A DNA stretch of 64,000 bases, taken from positions 1,736,001 through 1,800,000 of the forward strand of contig NZ_CP021361.1 in the NCBI RefSeq assembly GCF_002157145.1, written 5' to 3'. Below the pieces are notes generated by a model. The model ran no database searches and was not told the origin of the DNA. It was given only the letters and a program-made list of their open reading frames with translations. This DNA comes from Acidovorax carolinensis (GTDB taxonomy: Bacteria; Pseudomonadota; Gammaproteobacteria; Burkholderiales; Burkholderiaceae_C). The first letter of the stretch is position 1. The number at the start of each line of letters is the position of its first letter. Shown here piece after piece: positions 56,737 to 64,000 of this stretch. The position numbers and the translations under genes are program-made.

Positions 56737-59126
56737 ATGCAAAAGATCGTCCGGCAGATTGCCGAAGAAATCCGGATCACCGAGCAACAGGTCAAGGCCG
56801 CCGTCGAGTTGCTGGATGGTGGTGCCACCGTGCCCTTCATCGCACGCTACCGCAAGGAAGTGACCAATGGGCTCGACGATATCCAGCTGCGCGAGCTGGA
56901 GGCGCGACTTTCTTACCTGCGCGAGCTGGACGACCGCCGCGCGGCCGTGCTCAAAAGCATTGACGAGCAGGGCAAGCTGACCGACGCATTGCGCGTGGCG
57001 ATTGCCGCCGCGCCAACCAAGCAGGAACTTGAAGACATCTACCTGCCGTTCAAGCAAAAGCGCCGCACCAAGGGCCAGATGGCCCGCGAATTCGGTATTG
57101 AGCCGCTGGCCGACAAGCTGTTTGCCGACCCCACGCTCGACCCTGCTGTCGAGGCCGCCGCCTTTACCAGGCCGCCCGAAGTGCTGGACGACGGCAAGGC
57201 GGGCGCCGACTTTTCCACCGTGCCTGCCGTGCTCGACGGTGTGCGCGACATTCTGTCGGAGCGCTGGGCTGAAGACGCCGTGCTGGTGCAGTCCTTGCGC
57301 GAGTGGCTGTGGGCCGAGGGCCTGTTGCGCAGCAAGAAGGTCGAGGGCAAGAACGAGAACGACCCCGAGGTGTCGAAGTTCCGCGATTACTTTGAATACG
57401 ACGAACCCATTGGCCGTGTGCCTTCGCACCGCGCGCTGGCCGTGTTCCGTGGCCGGGGCCTGGAAATCCTCGAAGCCAAGCTGGTGCTGCCTGAGCCACA
57501 GGCGAATTCCACGTCCCAGCCCGACCCGCGCCAGCCCAGCATCGCCGAAGGCAAGATCGCGTTGCACCTGGGCTGGAGCCATGCAGGCCGCCCCGCCGAC
57601 GACCTGATCCGAAAATGCGTCGCCTGGACTTGGCGCGTGAAGCTGAGTCTTTCGACCGAACGCGACCTGTTCGCCCGCCTGCGCGACGACGCCGAGAAGG
57701 TAGCGATCAAGGTGTTTGCAGACAACCTGCGCGACCTGCTGCTGGCCGCACCCGCCGGCCCGCGCGTGGTGATGGGGCTGGACCCTGGCATCCGCACCGG
57801 TGTGAAGGTGGCCGTGGTGGACGCCACGGGCAAGCTGGTGGAAACCGCCACCGTGTATCCGCACGAGCCACGCCGCGACTGGGAAGGCTCGCTCCACACC
57901 CTGGCCAAGCTGGCTGAAAAACACGGCGTGAACCTGATTGCGATTGGCAACGGCACCGCGAGCCGCGAGACCGACAAGCTGGCGGCCGACCTGATCAAGC
58001 TGGCCGCCAAGGTGGACCGCGTGATTGAAAAGGTGGTGGTCAGCGAGGCTGGCGCGTCCGTTTACAGCGCCAGCGAATACGCGTCGCAGGAGATGCCCGA
58101 CGTGGACGTGAGCCTGCGCGGTGCCGCCAGCATTGCGCGCCGCCTGCAAGACCCGCTGGCCGAGCTGGTGAAGATCGATCCCAAGAGCATCGGTGTGGGC
58201 CAGTACCAGCACGACGTGAACCAGAGCGAGCTGGCGCGCACGCTGGGCACGGTAGTAGAAGACTGCGTGAACTCGGTGGGCGTGGACCTGAACACGGCCA
58301 GCGTGCCGTTGCTCAGCCGCGTGTCGGGACTGTCGGGCAGTGTGGCCAAGGCCGTGGTGCGTTGGCGCGAGGCCAATGGCGCATTCAAGAGCCGCAAGCA
58401 GCTCATGGACGTGGCGGGCCTGGGCGCCAAGACGTTTGAGCAAAGCGCAGGCTTTTTGCGCATCCGCGGCGGCGAGAACCCGCTCGACATGACCGGCGTG
58501 CACCCGGAGACCTACCCCGTGGTCGAGCAGATCATGGAAAAGACCGGCAAACCTGTGGCCGAGCTGATGGGCCGCGCCGACATGCTCAAGACGCTCAAGC
58601 CCGAGCTTTTTGCCAACGAGAAGTTTGGCGTGATCACCGTCAAGGACATCCTGGCCGAGCTGGAAAAGCCCGGCCGCGACCCGCGCCCGGACTTCAAGGT
58701 GGCGCGCTTCAATGACGGCGTGGACGACATCAAGGATTTGAAGGAAGGCATGATCCTGGAGGGCACGGTGAGCAACGTGGCTCAGTTTGGTGCTTTCGTC
58801 GACCTCGGGGTGCACCAGGACGGCCTGGTGCATGTAAGCCAGCTGGCGCACAAGTTCGTGAACGATGCGCGCGAAGTGGTCAAGACCGGTGACATCGTCA
58901 AGGTCAAGGTCATGGAGGTGGACGTAGAGCGCAAGCGCATCGGGCTGTCGATGAAGCTGGGCGATGCGCCTGCGCGCCAGAGCGGCGACCGGGGCGCGCC
59001 GCGCGACAACCGGTTTGAGGGGCAGGCCGCGGGTATGCGCAACCGCAGCGCCGCGCGCCCGAACCTGCGGCGCAGTCGGCCATGGCCTCGGCCTTCGCCA
59101 AGTTGCAGCAAACCAAGAATCGGTAA
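56737..59126 (+). CDS. tex: Tex-like transcription accessory / S1 RNA-binding protein, apparent late frameshift
   Basis: A nucleic-acid-binding protein of about 796 aa. The N-terminal helical part (EEIRITEQQVKAAVELLDGGATVPFIARYRKE) is diagnostic. The YqgF-like domain (GLDPGIRTGVKVAVVD) comes next, then helix-hairpin-helix motifs (LLSRVSGLSGSVAKAVV, DVAGLGAKTFEQ), then an S1 domain (EGTVSNVAQFGAFVDLG). As given, the frame reads on to 59184 with an atypical Arg-rich end. In the neighbouring frame the standard end AQSAMASAFAKLQQTKNR runs to the stop at 59124-59126. One missing base between about 59017 and 59035 explains this. The core is unaffected. Confidence 0.93.
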
Positions 59127-59174
59127 CAACCGGGTACATAATCGCCAGCATCTCAACCGGAGGCGCTGTACCCC

Positions 59175-60002
59175 ATGGAGCTGAACGCATTGCTGGCCCA
59201 CCCTGTGGCTTTGCCAAGTCTTCCGCGCGCCGTGGCGTTGCTGATGACCGAGCTGGCCCATGATGAGCCCAGCCTGCGTCGGATCAACCAGCTCATTGGC
59301 ACCGATCCGGCACTGGCCGCCCGGCTGCTGGAGATGGCCAATGCGCCGGCGTTCCAGATGCAGCGCCAGATTCTCGGCATTCCCGAGGCGCTGGGGCTGC
59401 TGGGCGTGGCACAGTTGCGCTCACTGGTCAGTTCCGCACCGCTGGGCACCACTTCGCGTTCGGTGCCGGGCATCAACATGCAGCAGTTCTGGCGCTACAG
59501 CCTCAACACCGCCAAGCTGGCCCGTTCACTGGCGGGCATCGGCCACCACAACCAGATTGCCGCCTATACGGCGGGGTTGGTGCATGCGGTGGGCGAACTG
59601 TTGATGCACCTGGCCGCACCGGACATCATTTTGTCGATCAACGCGCTGGTATCCCCCCTGGATCTGCGTCGGGCCAAGATCGAGCAGCGCATTCTTGGCT
59701 ATTGCTACGGCAATGTGAGCGCCGGGCTGGCGCAGCGCTGGCAGTTTCCCGAAGTGGTGGTGGATGCCCTGCAGCATCAGAGCGCCCCTCTGGACAATAA
59801 CGCCTATGAGCCGTTGGCGGGGGTAATCCATCTGGCATCGTGGCGCGCCCGAGCCCGCGAGGCCGATATGGGTGAGAAGGAAATGGCCGTGTCCTTTCCC
59901 GGCGAGGTGGGGCTGATGCTGGGCCTGGATATCGACATGGTGCTCCAGCAAGACCCCATTGACTGGACGGCCCGGCCCGAAGTGTCTGACTACGTGGTCT
60001 GA
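59175..60002 (+). CDS. HDOD domain signalling protein
   Basis: A 275-aa single-domain HDOD protein (about 10-210): PSLPRAVALLMTELAHDEPSL, IGTDPALAARLLEMANAPAF and AGLVHAVGELLMHLAAPD. HDOD proteins are non-catalytic relatives of HD phosphohydrolases in bacterial signalling. The C-terminal 60 residues have no clear domain. GGAGG lies 11 bases before the ATG. It is 48 bases after the true end of tex. Confidence 0.88.
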   Translation: MELNALLAHPVALPSLPRAVALLMTELAHDEPSLRRINQLIGTDPALAARLLEMANAPAFQMQRQILGIPEALGLLGVAQLRSLVSSAPLGTTSRSVPGINMQQFWRYSLNTAKLARSLAGIGHHNQIAAYTAGLVHAVGELLMHLAAPDIILSINALVSPLDLRRAKIEQRILGYCYGNVSAGLAQRWQFPEVVVDALQHQSAPLDNNAYEPLAGVIHLASWRARAREADMGEKEMAVSFPGEVGLMLGLDIDMVLQQDPIDWTARPEVSDYVV

Positions 60003-60081
60003 GCGCCGGAGTGGCTGTAGCGGCTTGATTTGCGCGCCGTGTAGTTCTTACAGCTTGCGGACACCCACTCCACGCACACGC

Positions 60082-61218
60082 TCAGAGCGACTGCGCCAGC
60101 ATGTCCCGATATTCCTCGGGCGTGGCAACGCGGGGATTGGTTTTGTGGCAGTGGTCGGCCATGGCGCCCTTGATGATGTCGTCAAACATGTCTGCAGTCA
60201 CACCCATTGCGGCGAGGCCGGTGGGCAGGCCCAGGCGGGCGTTCATGTCGCGAATGGCTTCGGGGATGTCGCCGGCGGCGGCCAGGCCCATGGCATGGGC
60301 CATACGCTCCAGGCGTTTTTCCTTTTTCACTGATTCGGCCTGCGCATTGAAGCGGATCACAGCGGGCAGGAACATGGCGTTGAGCGTGCCGTGGTGCAGG
60401 CGCGGGTTCACGCCGCCCAGGCTGTGGCTCAGCGAATGCACGGCGCCCAGGCCTTTCTGGAACGCCATGGCGCCCTGCATGCTGGCACTCATCATGTGCA
60501 GGCGCGCGTCGCGGTCTTGCCCCAAGCGGGTGGCCTGCTCGATGTTCGCCCAGCCACGTTCCAGCCCATCCAGCGCAATGCCATCGGCCGGCGGGTTGAA
60601 GGCGGCGGACATGAAAGTCTCCATGCAGTGCGCGATGGCGTCCATGCCTGTGGCCGCCGTCAGCATGGGTGGCAGGCCCAGCGTGAGCTCGGGGTCGCAG
60701 ATGGCCGTCTTGGGCACCAGGTTCCACGAGTGAAAGCCGAGCTTGCGATGGTCATCCACGATGATGATGGCGCCGCGTGCCACCTCACTGCCCGTTCCGC
60801 TGGTGGTGGGCACGGCGATCAGCGGCGCGGCGCGTTCGGTGATGCGCGGTGAGCCGCCTTCGATGGTGGCGTAGTGCGTGAGCGGCCCCTCGTGCGTGGC
60901 GGCAATCGCAATGCCCTTGGCGCAGTCGATGGCCGAGCCGCCGCCCACGGCGATCAGGCCGTCGCAGCCCTGGGCCTTATACATCTCTACCGCTGCGCGC
61001 ACGGCGGCTTCGGTGGGGTTCGATGGGGTCTGGTCAAACACCGCCACGGTCATGCCGGGCAGCGCATCGAGCGCCTTTTGCAGCACGCCTGCGGCCTTCA
61101 CGCCGGGGTCCGTCACGATCAGCGGGCGCGTGATGCCCACCCGTTCGCATTCCTGCTTGAGCAGTTGGACGGCGCCGAATTCAAACTGGATCTGGGTGAC
61201 GTAGTAGATGAAAGCCAT
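60082..61218 (-). CDS. Iron-containing alcohol dehydrogenase
   Basis: A 378-aa NAD(P)-dependent group III dehydrogenase. The coenzyme motif is GGGSAID (92-98). Metal ligands are Asp193 and His197 (GMDAIAHCMETF), His261 (AVHSLSHSLGG) and His275 (RLHHGTLNA). PTTSGTGSE is standard. The substrate may be an alcohol, 4-hydroxybutyrate or maleylacetate; the sequence does not decide. It is divergent from the exported hydratase-like gene across 59 bases. Confidence 0.92.
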   Translation of the reverse strand: MAFIYYVTQIQFEFGAVQLLKQECERVGITRPLIVTDPGVKAAGVLQKALDALPGMTVAVFDQTPSNPTEAAVRAAVEMYKAQGCDGLIAVGGGSAIDCAKGIAIAATHEGPLTHYATIEGGSPRITERAAPLIAVPTTSGTGSEVARGAIIIVDDHRKLGFHSWNLVPKTAICDPELTLGLPPMLTAATGMDAIAHCMETFMSAAFNPPADGIALDGLERGWANIEQATRLGQDRDARLHMMSASMQGAMAFQKGLGAVHSLSHSLGGVNPRLHHGTLNAMFLPAVIRFNAQAESVKKEKRLERMAHAMGLAAAGDIPEAIRDMNARLGLPTGLAAMGVTADMFDDIIKGAMADHCHKTNPRVATPEEYRDMLAQSL

Positions 61219-61277
61219 GGTGGTGGGGGAAGTTGCGTTTACGATTGCTCCAAAGACTTTACAACCAGGAGATACGC

Positions 61278-62147
61278 ATGACCACGAAGCAAACCCTCAT
61301 TGCGCTGGCGGTTTCCGTCGCATTTGCGACAGCCGCGCAGGCCGAATGCCTGTCCGATGCGCAGGCCGCCGACCTGGTGGCCCACTATGTGGCCAAGACC
61401 CCGGCCGCCAACCCCGAAAACCTCTCGGACGCCGATGGCGCCTGCACGCGTGGCAAGCTCAACCAGCTCTTGGCGCAGCGCCTGGGCAAGGTGATTGGTT
61501 ACAAGGCGGGCCTGACCAATCCAGCCGTGCAAAAGCGCTTCAATACCGACAAGCCCGTGTGGGGCAAGCTGTACGAGGGCATGGTGCTTCCCAGCGGTGC
61601 CACGGTGGACGCCGCGTTTGGCGCCCGGCCTTTGTTCGAGGCCGACATGCTGGTGCGCGTGAAAAGTGCGGCCATCAACCACGCCAAGACCCCCATGGAC
61701 GTGCTGGACGCCGTGGACCAGGTTATCCCCTTCATCGAACTGCCCGACCTGATGGTGCAGGCGCCGCCCAAGCTCAATGGCGCCGGTGTGACGGCCATCA
61801 ACGTGGGCGCACGCCTGGGCGTAGCCGGTGCGCCGTTGGCCGTGCCAGCTTATCGGGCCGAGCGCTATGCCCTGCTCAACGCCCTGGCCGACATGAACGT
61901 GTCGCTGACCGACGGCACGGGTGCGCGCCTGGGCGGTGGCAAGGGCAGCGACATCCTGGGCCATCCCCTCAACGCCGTGGTGTGGCTGGCGGGCGCCCTG
62001 GCGCAGGAAGGCCTGGCCATGCAGCCGGGCGACCTGATCAGCCTGGGTTCGTTCTCGCCGCTGCTGCCACCCAGGGCGGGTCTGTCGGTGACAGCCACTT
62101 ACGACGGCTTGCCCGGCGCTGCGCCCGTGTGGCTGAGCTTCAAGTAA
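61278..62147 (+). CDS. Hydratase/decarboxylase-fold protein with signal peptide
   Basis: A 289-aa protein whose body resembles 2-keto-4-pentenoate hydratases (MhpD/fumarylacetoacetate hydrolase fold): GKVIGYKAGLTNPAVQ, ARPLFEADMLVRVKS, PFIELPDLM, LGHPLNAVVWLAGAL, QPGDLISLGSFSP. It starts with a clear signal peptide, MTTKQTLIALAVSVAFATAAQA, followed by ECLSDAQAADLV. Known family members are cytoplasmic, so export is notable. ATG at 61278 follows AGGAG; the frame opens 45 bases earlier without a good start. A second cysteine (Cys in GACTRGK) could form a disulfide with the first. Confidence 0.85.
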   Translation: MTTKQTLIALAVSVAFATAAQAECLSDAQAADLVAHYVAKTPAANPENLSDADGACTRGKLNQLLAQRLGKVIGYKAGLTNPAVQKRFNTDKPVWGKLYEGMVLPSGATVDAAFGARPLFEADMLVRVKSAAINHAKTPMDVLDAVDQVIPFIELPDLMVQAPPKLNGAGVTAINVGARLGVAGAPLAVPAYRAERYALLNALADMNVSLTDGTGARLGGGKGSDILGHPLNAVVWLAGALAQEGLAMQPGDLISLGSFSPLLPPRAGLSVTATYDGLPGAAPVWLSFK

Positions 62148-62201
62148 ACCCTTTATCCGCCTGCGCGCACCGCGTGGGCGTCCACTTCAGAGACTTGACC
62201 G

Positions 62202-63164
62202 TTGACTGACCTGCACATCCACCACACCCGCCTCACCCCCCAGATGCGCAGCGTGCTCGAGCGCATGGCCCGAGCAGGCCATCCACCGCTGCATACCCTC
62301 TCGCCCCAGCACGCCCGTGTGGCTTACGAAGCCGGGGCCGGCGTGCTGGAGGTGCCCAAGGCCACTCTGGCGCGCGTGGAAGACCTGCACATCCCGGCCC
62401 GTGACGGCCATGGGTTGCCGGCGCGGCTTTATGCACCATCCACGCATGCCGGGCTGCCGCTGCTGCTGTACCTGCATGGGGGCGGCTTCACCATTGGCAG
62501 CATTGCCACGCACGACATCCTGTGCCGCGAACTGGCTCGACTGGCCGGGTGCATGGTGGTGTCGCTCGACTATCGGCTGGCGCCGGAAAACCGCTTTCCC
62601 ACCGCCAGCAACGATGCCTGGGATGCCTTGGCCTGGCTCGCCGGCAACGCGCAGACCCTGGGGGCCGACCCCGCGCGGCTGGCCGTGGGCGGCGACAGTG
62701 CCGGCGGCACCCTGGCCGCGGTCAACGCCATCCTGGCGCGGGACGCAGGCTTGCCACTGGCGCTGCAGCTACTCATCTACCCCGGTTGCGCGGCTCATCA
62801 GGACACGCCATCCCACGCCACATTTGCGCGTGGCCTGGTGCTGGAGGAGCCGGCCATCAGCTGGTTCTTCGGCAACTATGTGCAAAGCCGCGCGGAGCGC
62901 GAGGACTGGCGCTTTGCCCCGCTGTTGGCACCGGACGTGGAGGGGGTGGCACCCGCCTGGATCGGCCTGGCCGAATGCGACCCGCTCGTGGACGAGGGCG
63001 TGGACTACGCCGACAAGCTGCGCCTGGCCGGTGTGCCGGTGGATCTGGATATCTACCGGGGTGTGACCCACGAATTCATCAAGATGGGCCGCGCCATTCC
63101 CGAGGCGCGCCAGGCCCATGCCGACGCAGCCCGGGCGCTGCGCCAGGCATTTGGAATGGAGTGA
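62202..63164 (+). CDS. Alpha/beta hydrolase (hormone-sensitive lipase family)
   Basis: A 320-aa esterase/lipase-like enzyme. The oxyanion motif is HGGGF (92-96), the nucleophile is Ser166 in GDSAGG, with Asp in ECDPLVDEG (about 263) and His in THEF (about 293). TTG at 62202 is the best start as the frame closes just upstream and MTDLHIHHTRLTPQMRSVLE matches the family. The substrate is unknown. It precedes the thioesterase-GNAT gene by eight bases. Confidence 0.9.
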   Translation: MTDLHIHHTRLTPQMRSVLERMARAGHPPLHTLSPQHARVAYEAGAGVLEVPKATLARVEDLHIPARDGHGLPARLYAPSTHAGLPLLLYLHGGGFTIGSIATHDILCRELARLAGCMVVSLDYRLAPENRFPTASNDAWDALAWLAGNAQTLGADPARLAVGGDSAGGTLAAVNAILARDAGLPLALQLLIYPGCAAHQDTPSHATFARGLVLEEPAISWFFGNYVQSRAEREDWRFAPLLAPDVEGVAPAWIGLAECDPLVDEGVDYADKLRLAGVPVDLDIYRGVTHEFIKMGRAIPEARQAHADAARALRQAFGME

Positions 63165-63172
63165 AGCAAAGA

Positions 63173-64000
63173 ATGCAACAACGCAGTGACTTCCGTTGTG
63201 TTCACCGCCTGCGCGTGCGCTGGGCTGAGGTGGACATGCAAAAGATCGTCTTCAACGCGCACTACCTCATGTACATCGACAACGCCATGAGCGACTACTG
63301 GCGCGCGCTGGCCCTGCCGTATGAAGCGAGCATGCTGGCACTGGGCGGTGAAATGTATGTGAAGAAGGCCACGCTCGAATACCACGCTTCGGCGCGGCTC
63401 GATGACACGCTGGATGTGGGCCTGCGCTGTGCCCGCGTGGGCAATTCGTCGAGCCTGTTCGAGGCGGGCATTTTCACTGGCGACCAGTTGCTGGTGTCGG
63501 GCGAACTGGTCTATGTGTTTGCCGACCCCGCCACACAAAAGTCACGGCCCGTGCCGCCTGTGTTGCGCGCCATCTTTGAAGATTTCGAGGCCGGCGCCGA
63601 GATGGCCGAGGTGCGCACCGGCGACTGGAACGCATTGGGCCGCGATGCGGGCCGCCTGCGCACTGCCGTGTTCGTGCGCGAGCAGGGCATTGCGGCAGAC
63701 ATCGAGGCCGATGCGCTCGATGCCACAGCGCGCCATGCGGTCGTTTACAACCGCCTGGACATGCCGGTCGCCACGGGCCGCCTCCTGCAGCAGGCGCCCG
63801 GCGTGGGACGCATCGGCCGCATGGCGGTGGACCGTTCGGTGCGCGGCGCGCAGTGGGGGCGGCAATTGCTGGACGCGTTGGTTGAAGCCGCCCGTGCCCG
63901 CGGTGACAGCGAGGTGCAGTTGCACGCACAGCGCAGCGCCGAAGGGTTTTATCGTCGGGCGGGTTTTGCCGTGACGGGCGAGCCGTATGAGGAAGCGGGC
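63173..64000 (+). CDS. YbgC/FadM-type thioesterase fused to a GNAT acetyltransferase, partial
   Basis: The frame is open to the window edge (276 codons seen). Residues about 8-130 are a 4-hydroxybenzoyl-CoA thioesterase-type hotdog domain (RVRWAEVDMQKIVFNAHYLMYIDNAM, catalytic Asp in EVD). Residues about 140-276 are a GNAT domain (LRTAVFVREQGIAADIEADALD, GRIGRMAVDRSVRGAQWGRQLLDAL as the acetyl-CoA loop, then AEGFYRRAGFAVTGEPYEE). The ATG at 63173 lies 8 bases after the esterase stop. The GNAT core looks almost complete, so only a few codons are missing. The same fusion exists, as I recall, in other Comamonadaceae. Confidence 0.9.
   Translation, partial: MQQRSDFRCVHRLRVRWAEVDMQKIVFNAHYLMYIDNAMSDYWRALALPYEASMLALGGEMYVKKATLEYHASARLDDTLDVGLRCARVGNSSSLFEAGIFTGDQLLVSGELVYVFADPATQKSRPVPPVLRAIFEDFEAGAEMAEVRTGDWNALGRDAGRLRTAVFVREQGIAADIEADALDATARHAVVYNRLDMPVATGRLLQQAPGVGRIGRMAVDRSVRGAQWGRQLLDALVEAARARGDSEVQLHAQRSAEGFYRRAGFAVTGEPYEEAG

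Noticed and set aside
56623..59217. 864-aa open frame antisense to tex
   Set aside because: Same shadow effect; the sense strand carries clear Tex domains.

Overview
The window looks like chromosome of a betaproteobacterium of the order Burkholderiales, most probably family Comamonadaceae (Acidovorax-like). The support is the tmRNA tag ANDERFALAA, the very high third-position GC, the gyrA-serC-pheA-tyrA and ompA-ubiG-gph gene orders, and a dispersed element of about 55 bp that I recall from that family. The assignment is by recall, not by search.

0-8.8 kb is core. Leftward: gyrA, serC, pheA, tyrA (gyrase A, then serine, phenylalanine and tyrosine synthesis). Rightward: ompA, ubiG, gph and the tmRNA gene ssrA. 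A gene-free stretch of about 0.6 kb with lower GC follows ssrA.

9.4-22.6 kb is an envelope and signalling block: a small membrane protein, a giant cyclic beta-1,2-glucan synthase (NdvB/ChvB type, about 2900 aa), two tandem Crp/Fnr-like regulators, a diguanylate cyclase, a BON-domain lipoprotein and a small orphan protein. 22.6-30.3 kb is housekeeping: psd, an HPP-CBS membrane protein, infA, tRNA-Pro(UGG), a DUF1624 membrane protein and a tightly packed leftward operon selO-msrB-yciB-bolA-ppiC.

30.7-41.2 kb is a rightward acyl-CoA and branched-chain ABC transport cluster: acyl-CoA ligase (frameshifted), livK, livH, livM, livG, livF, a FadB/FadJ-like bifunctional enzyme and a thiolase. It appears to resume at 43.7 kb with a large acyl-CoA dehydrogenase. 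Between them lies an accessory insert with a 1389-bp IS256-family element (imperfect 29-bp terminal repeats, 8-bp target duplication) inside a small AT-richer gene. 45.5-48 kb holds a VanZ-like protein and a frameshifted PEP-CTERM protein. 48-54.4 kb holds SDR, PaaI thioesterase, quinone-oxidoreductase-like, ElaA GNAT, GST-like, SDR and MFS genes.

54.8-64 kb holds a NarL/NarX-type two-component pair, tex (apparent frameshift near its end), an HDOD protein, an iron alcohol dehydrogenase, a putatively exported hydratase-fold protein, an HSL-type esterase and a thioesterase-GNAT fusion cut by the window edge.

Cross-cutting signals: nine copies of one dispersed repeat, two of them read as in-frame protein; three apparent single-base deletions in G/C runs, all of the same sign, so sequencing error must be excluded; and a LivF ATPase whose Walker A lysine is arginine.
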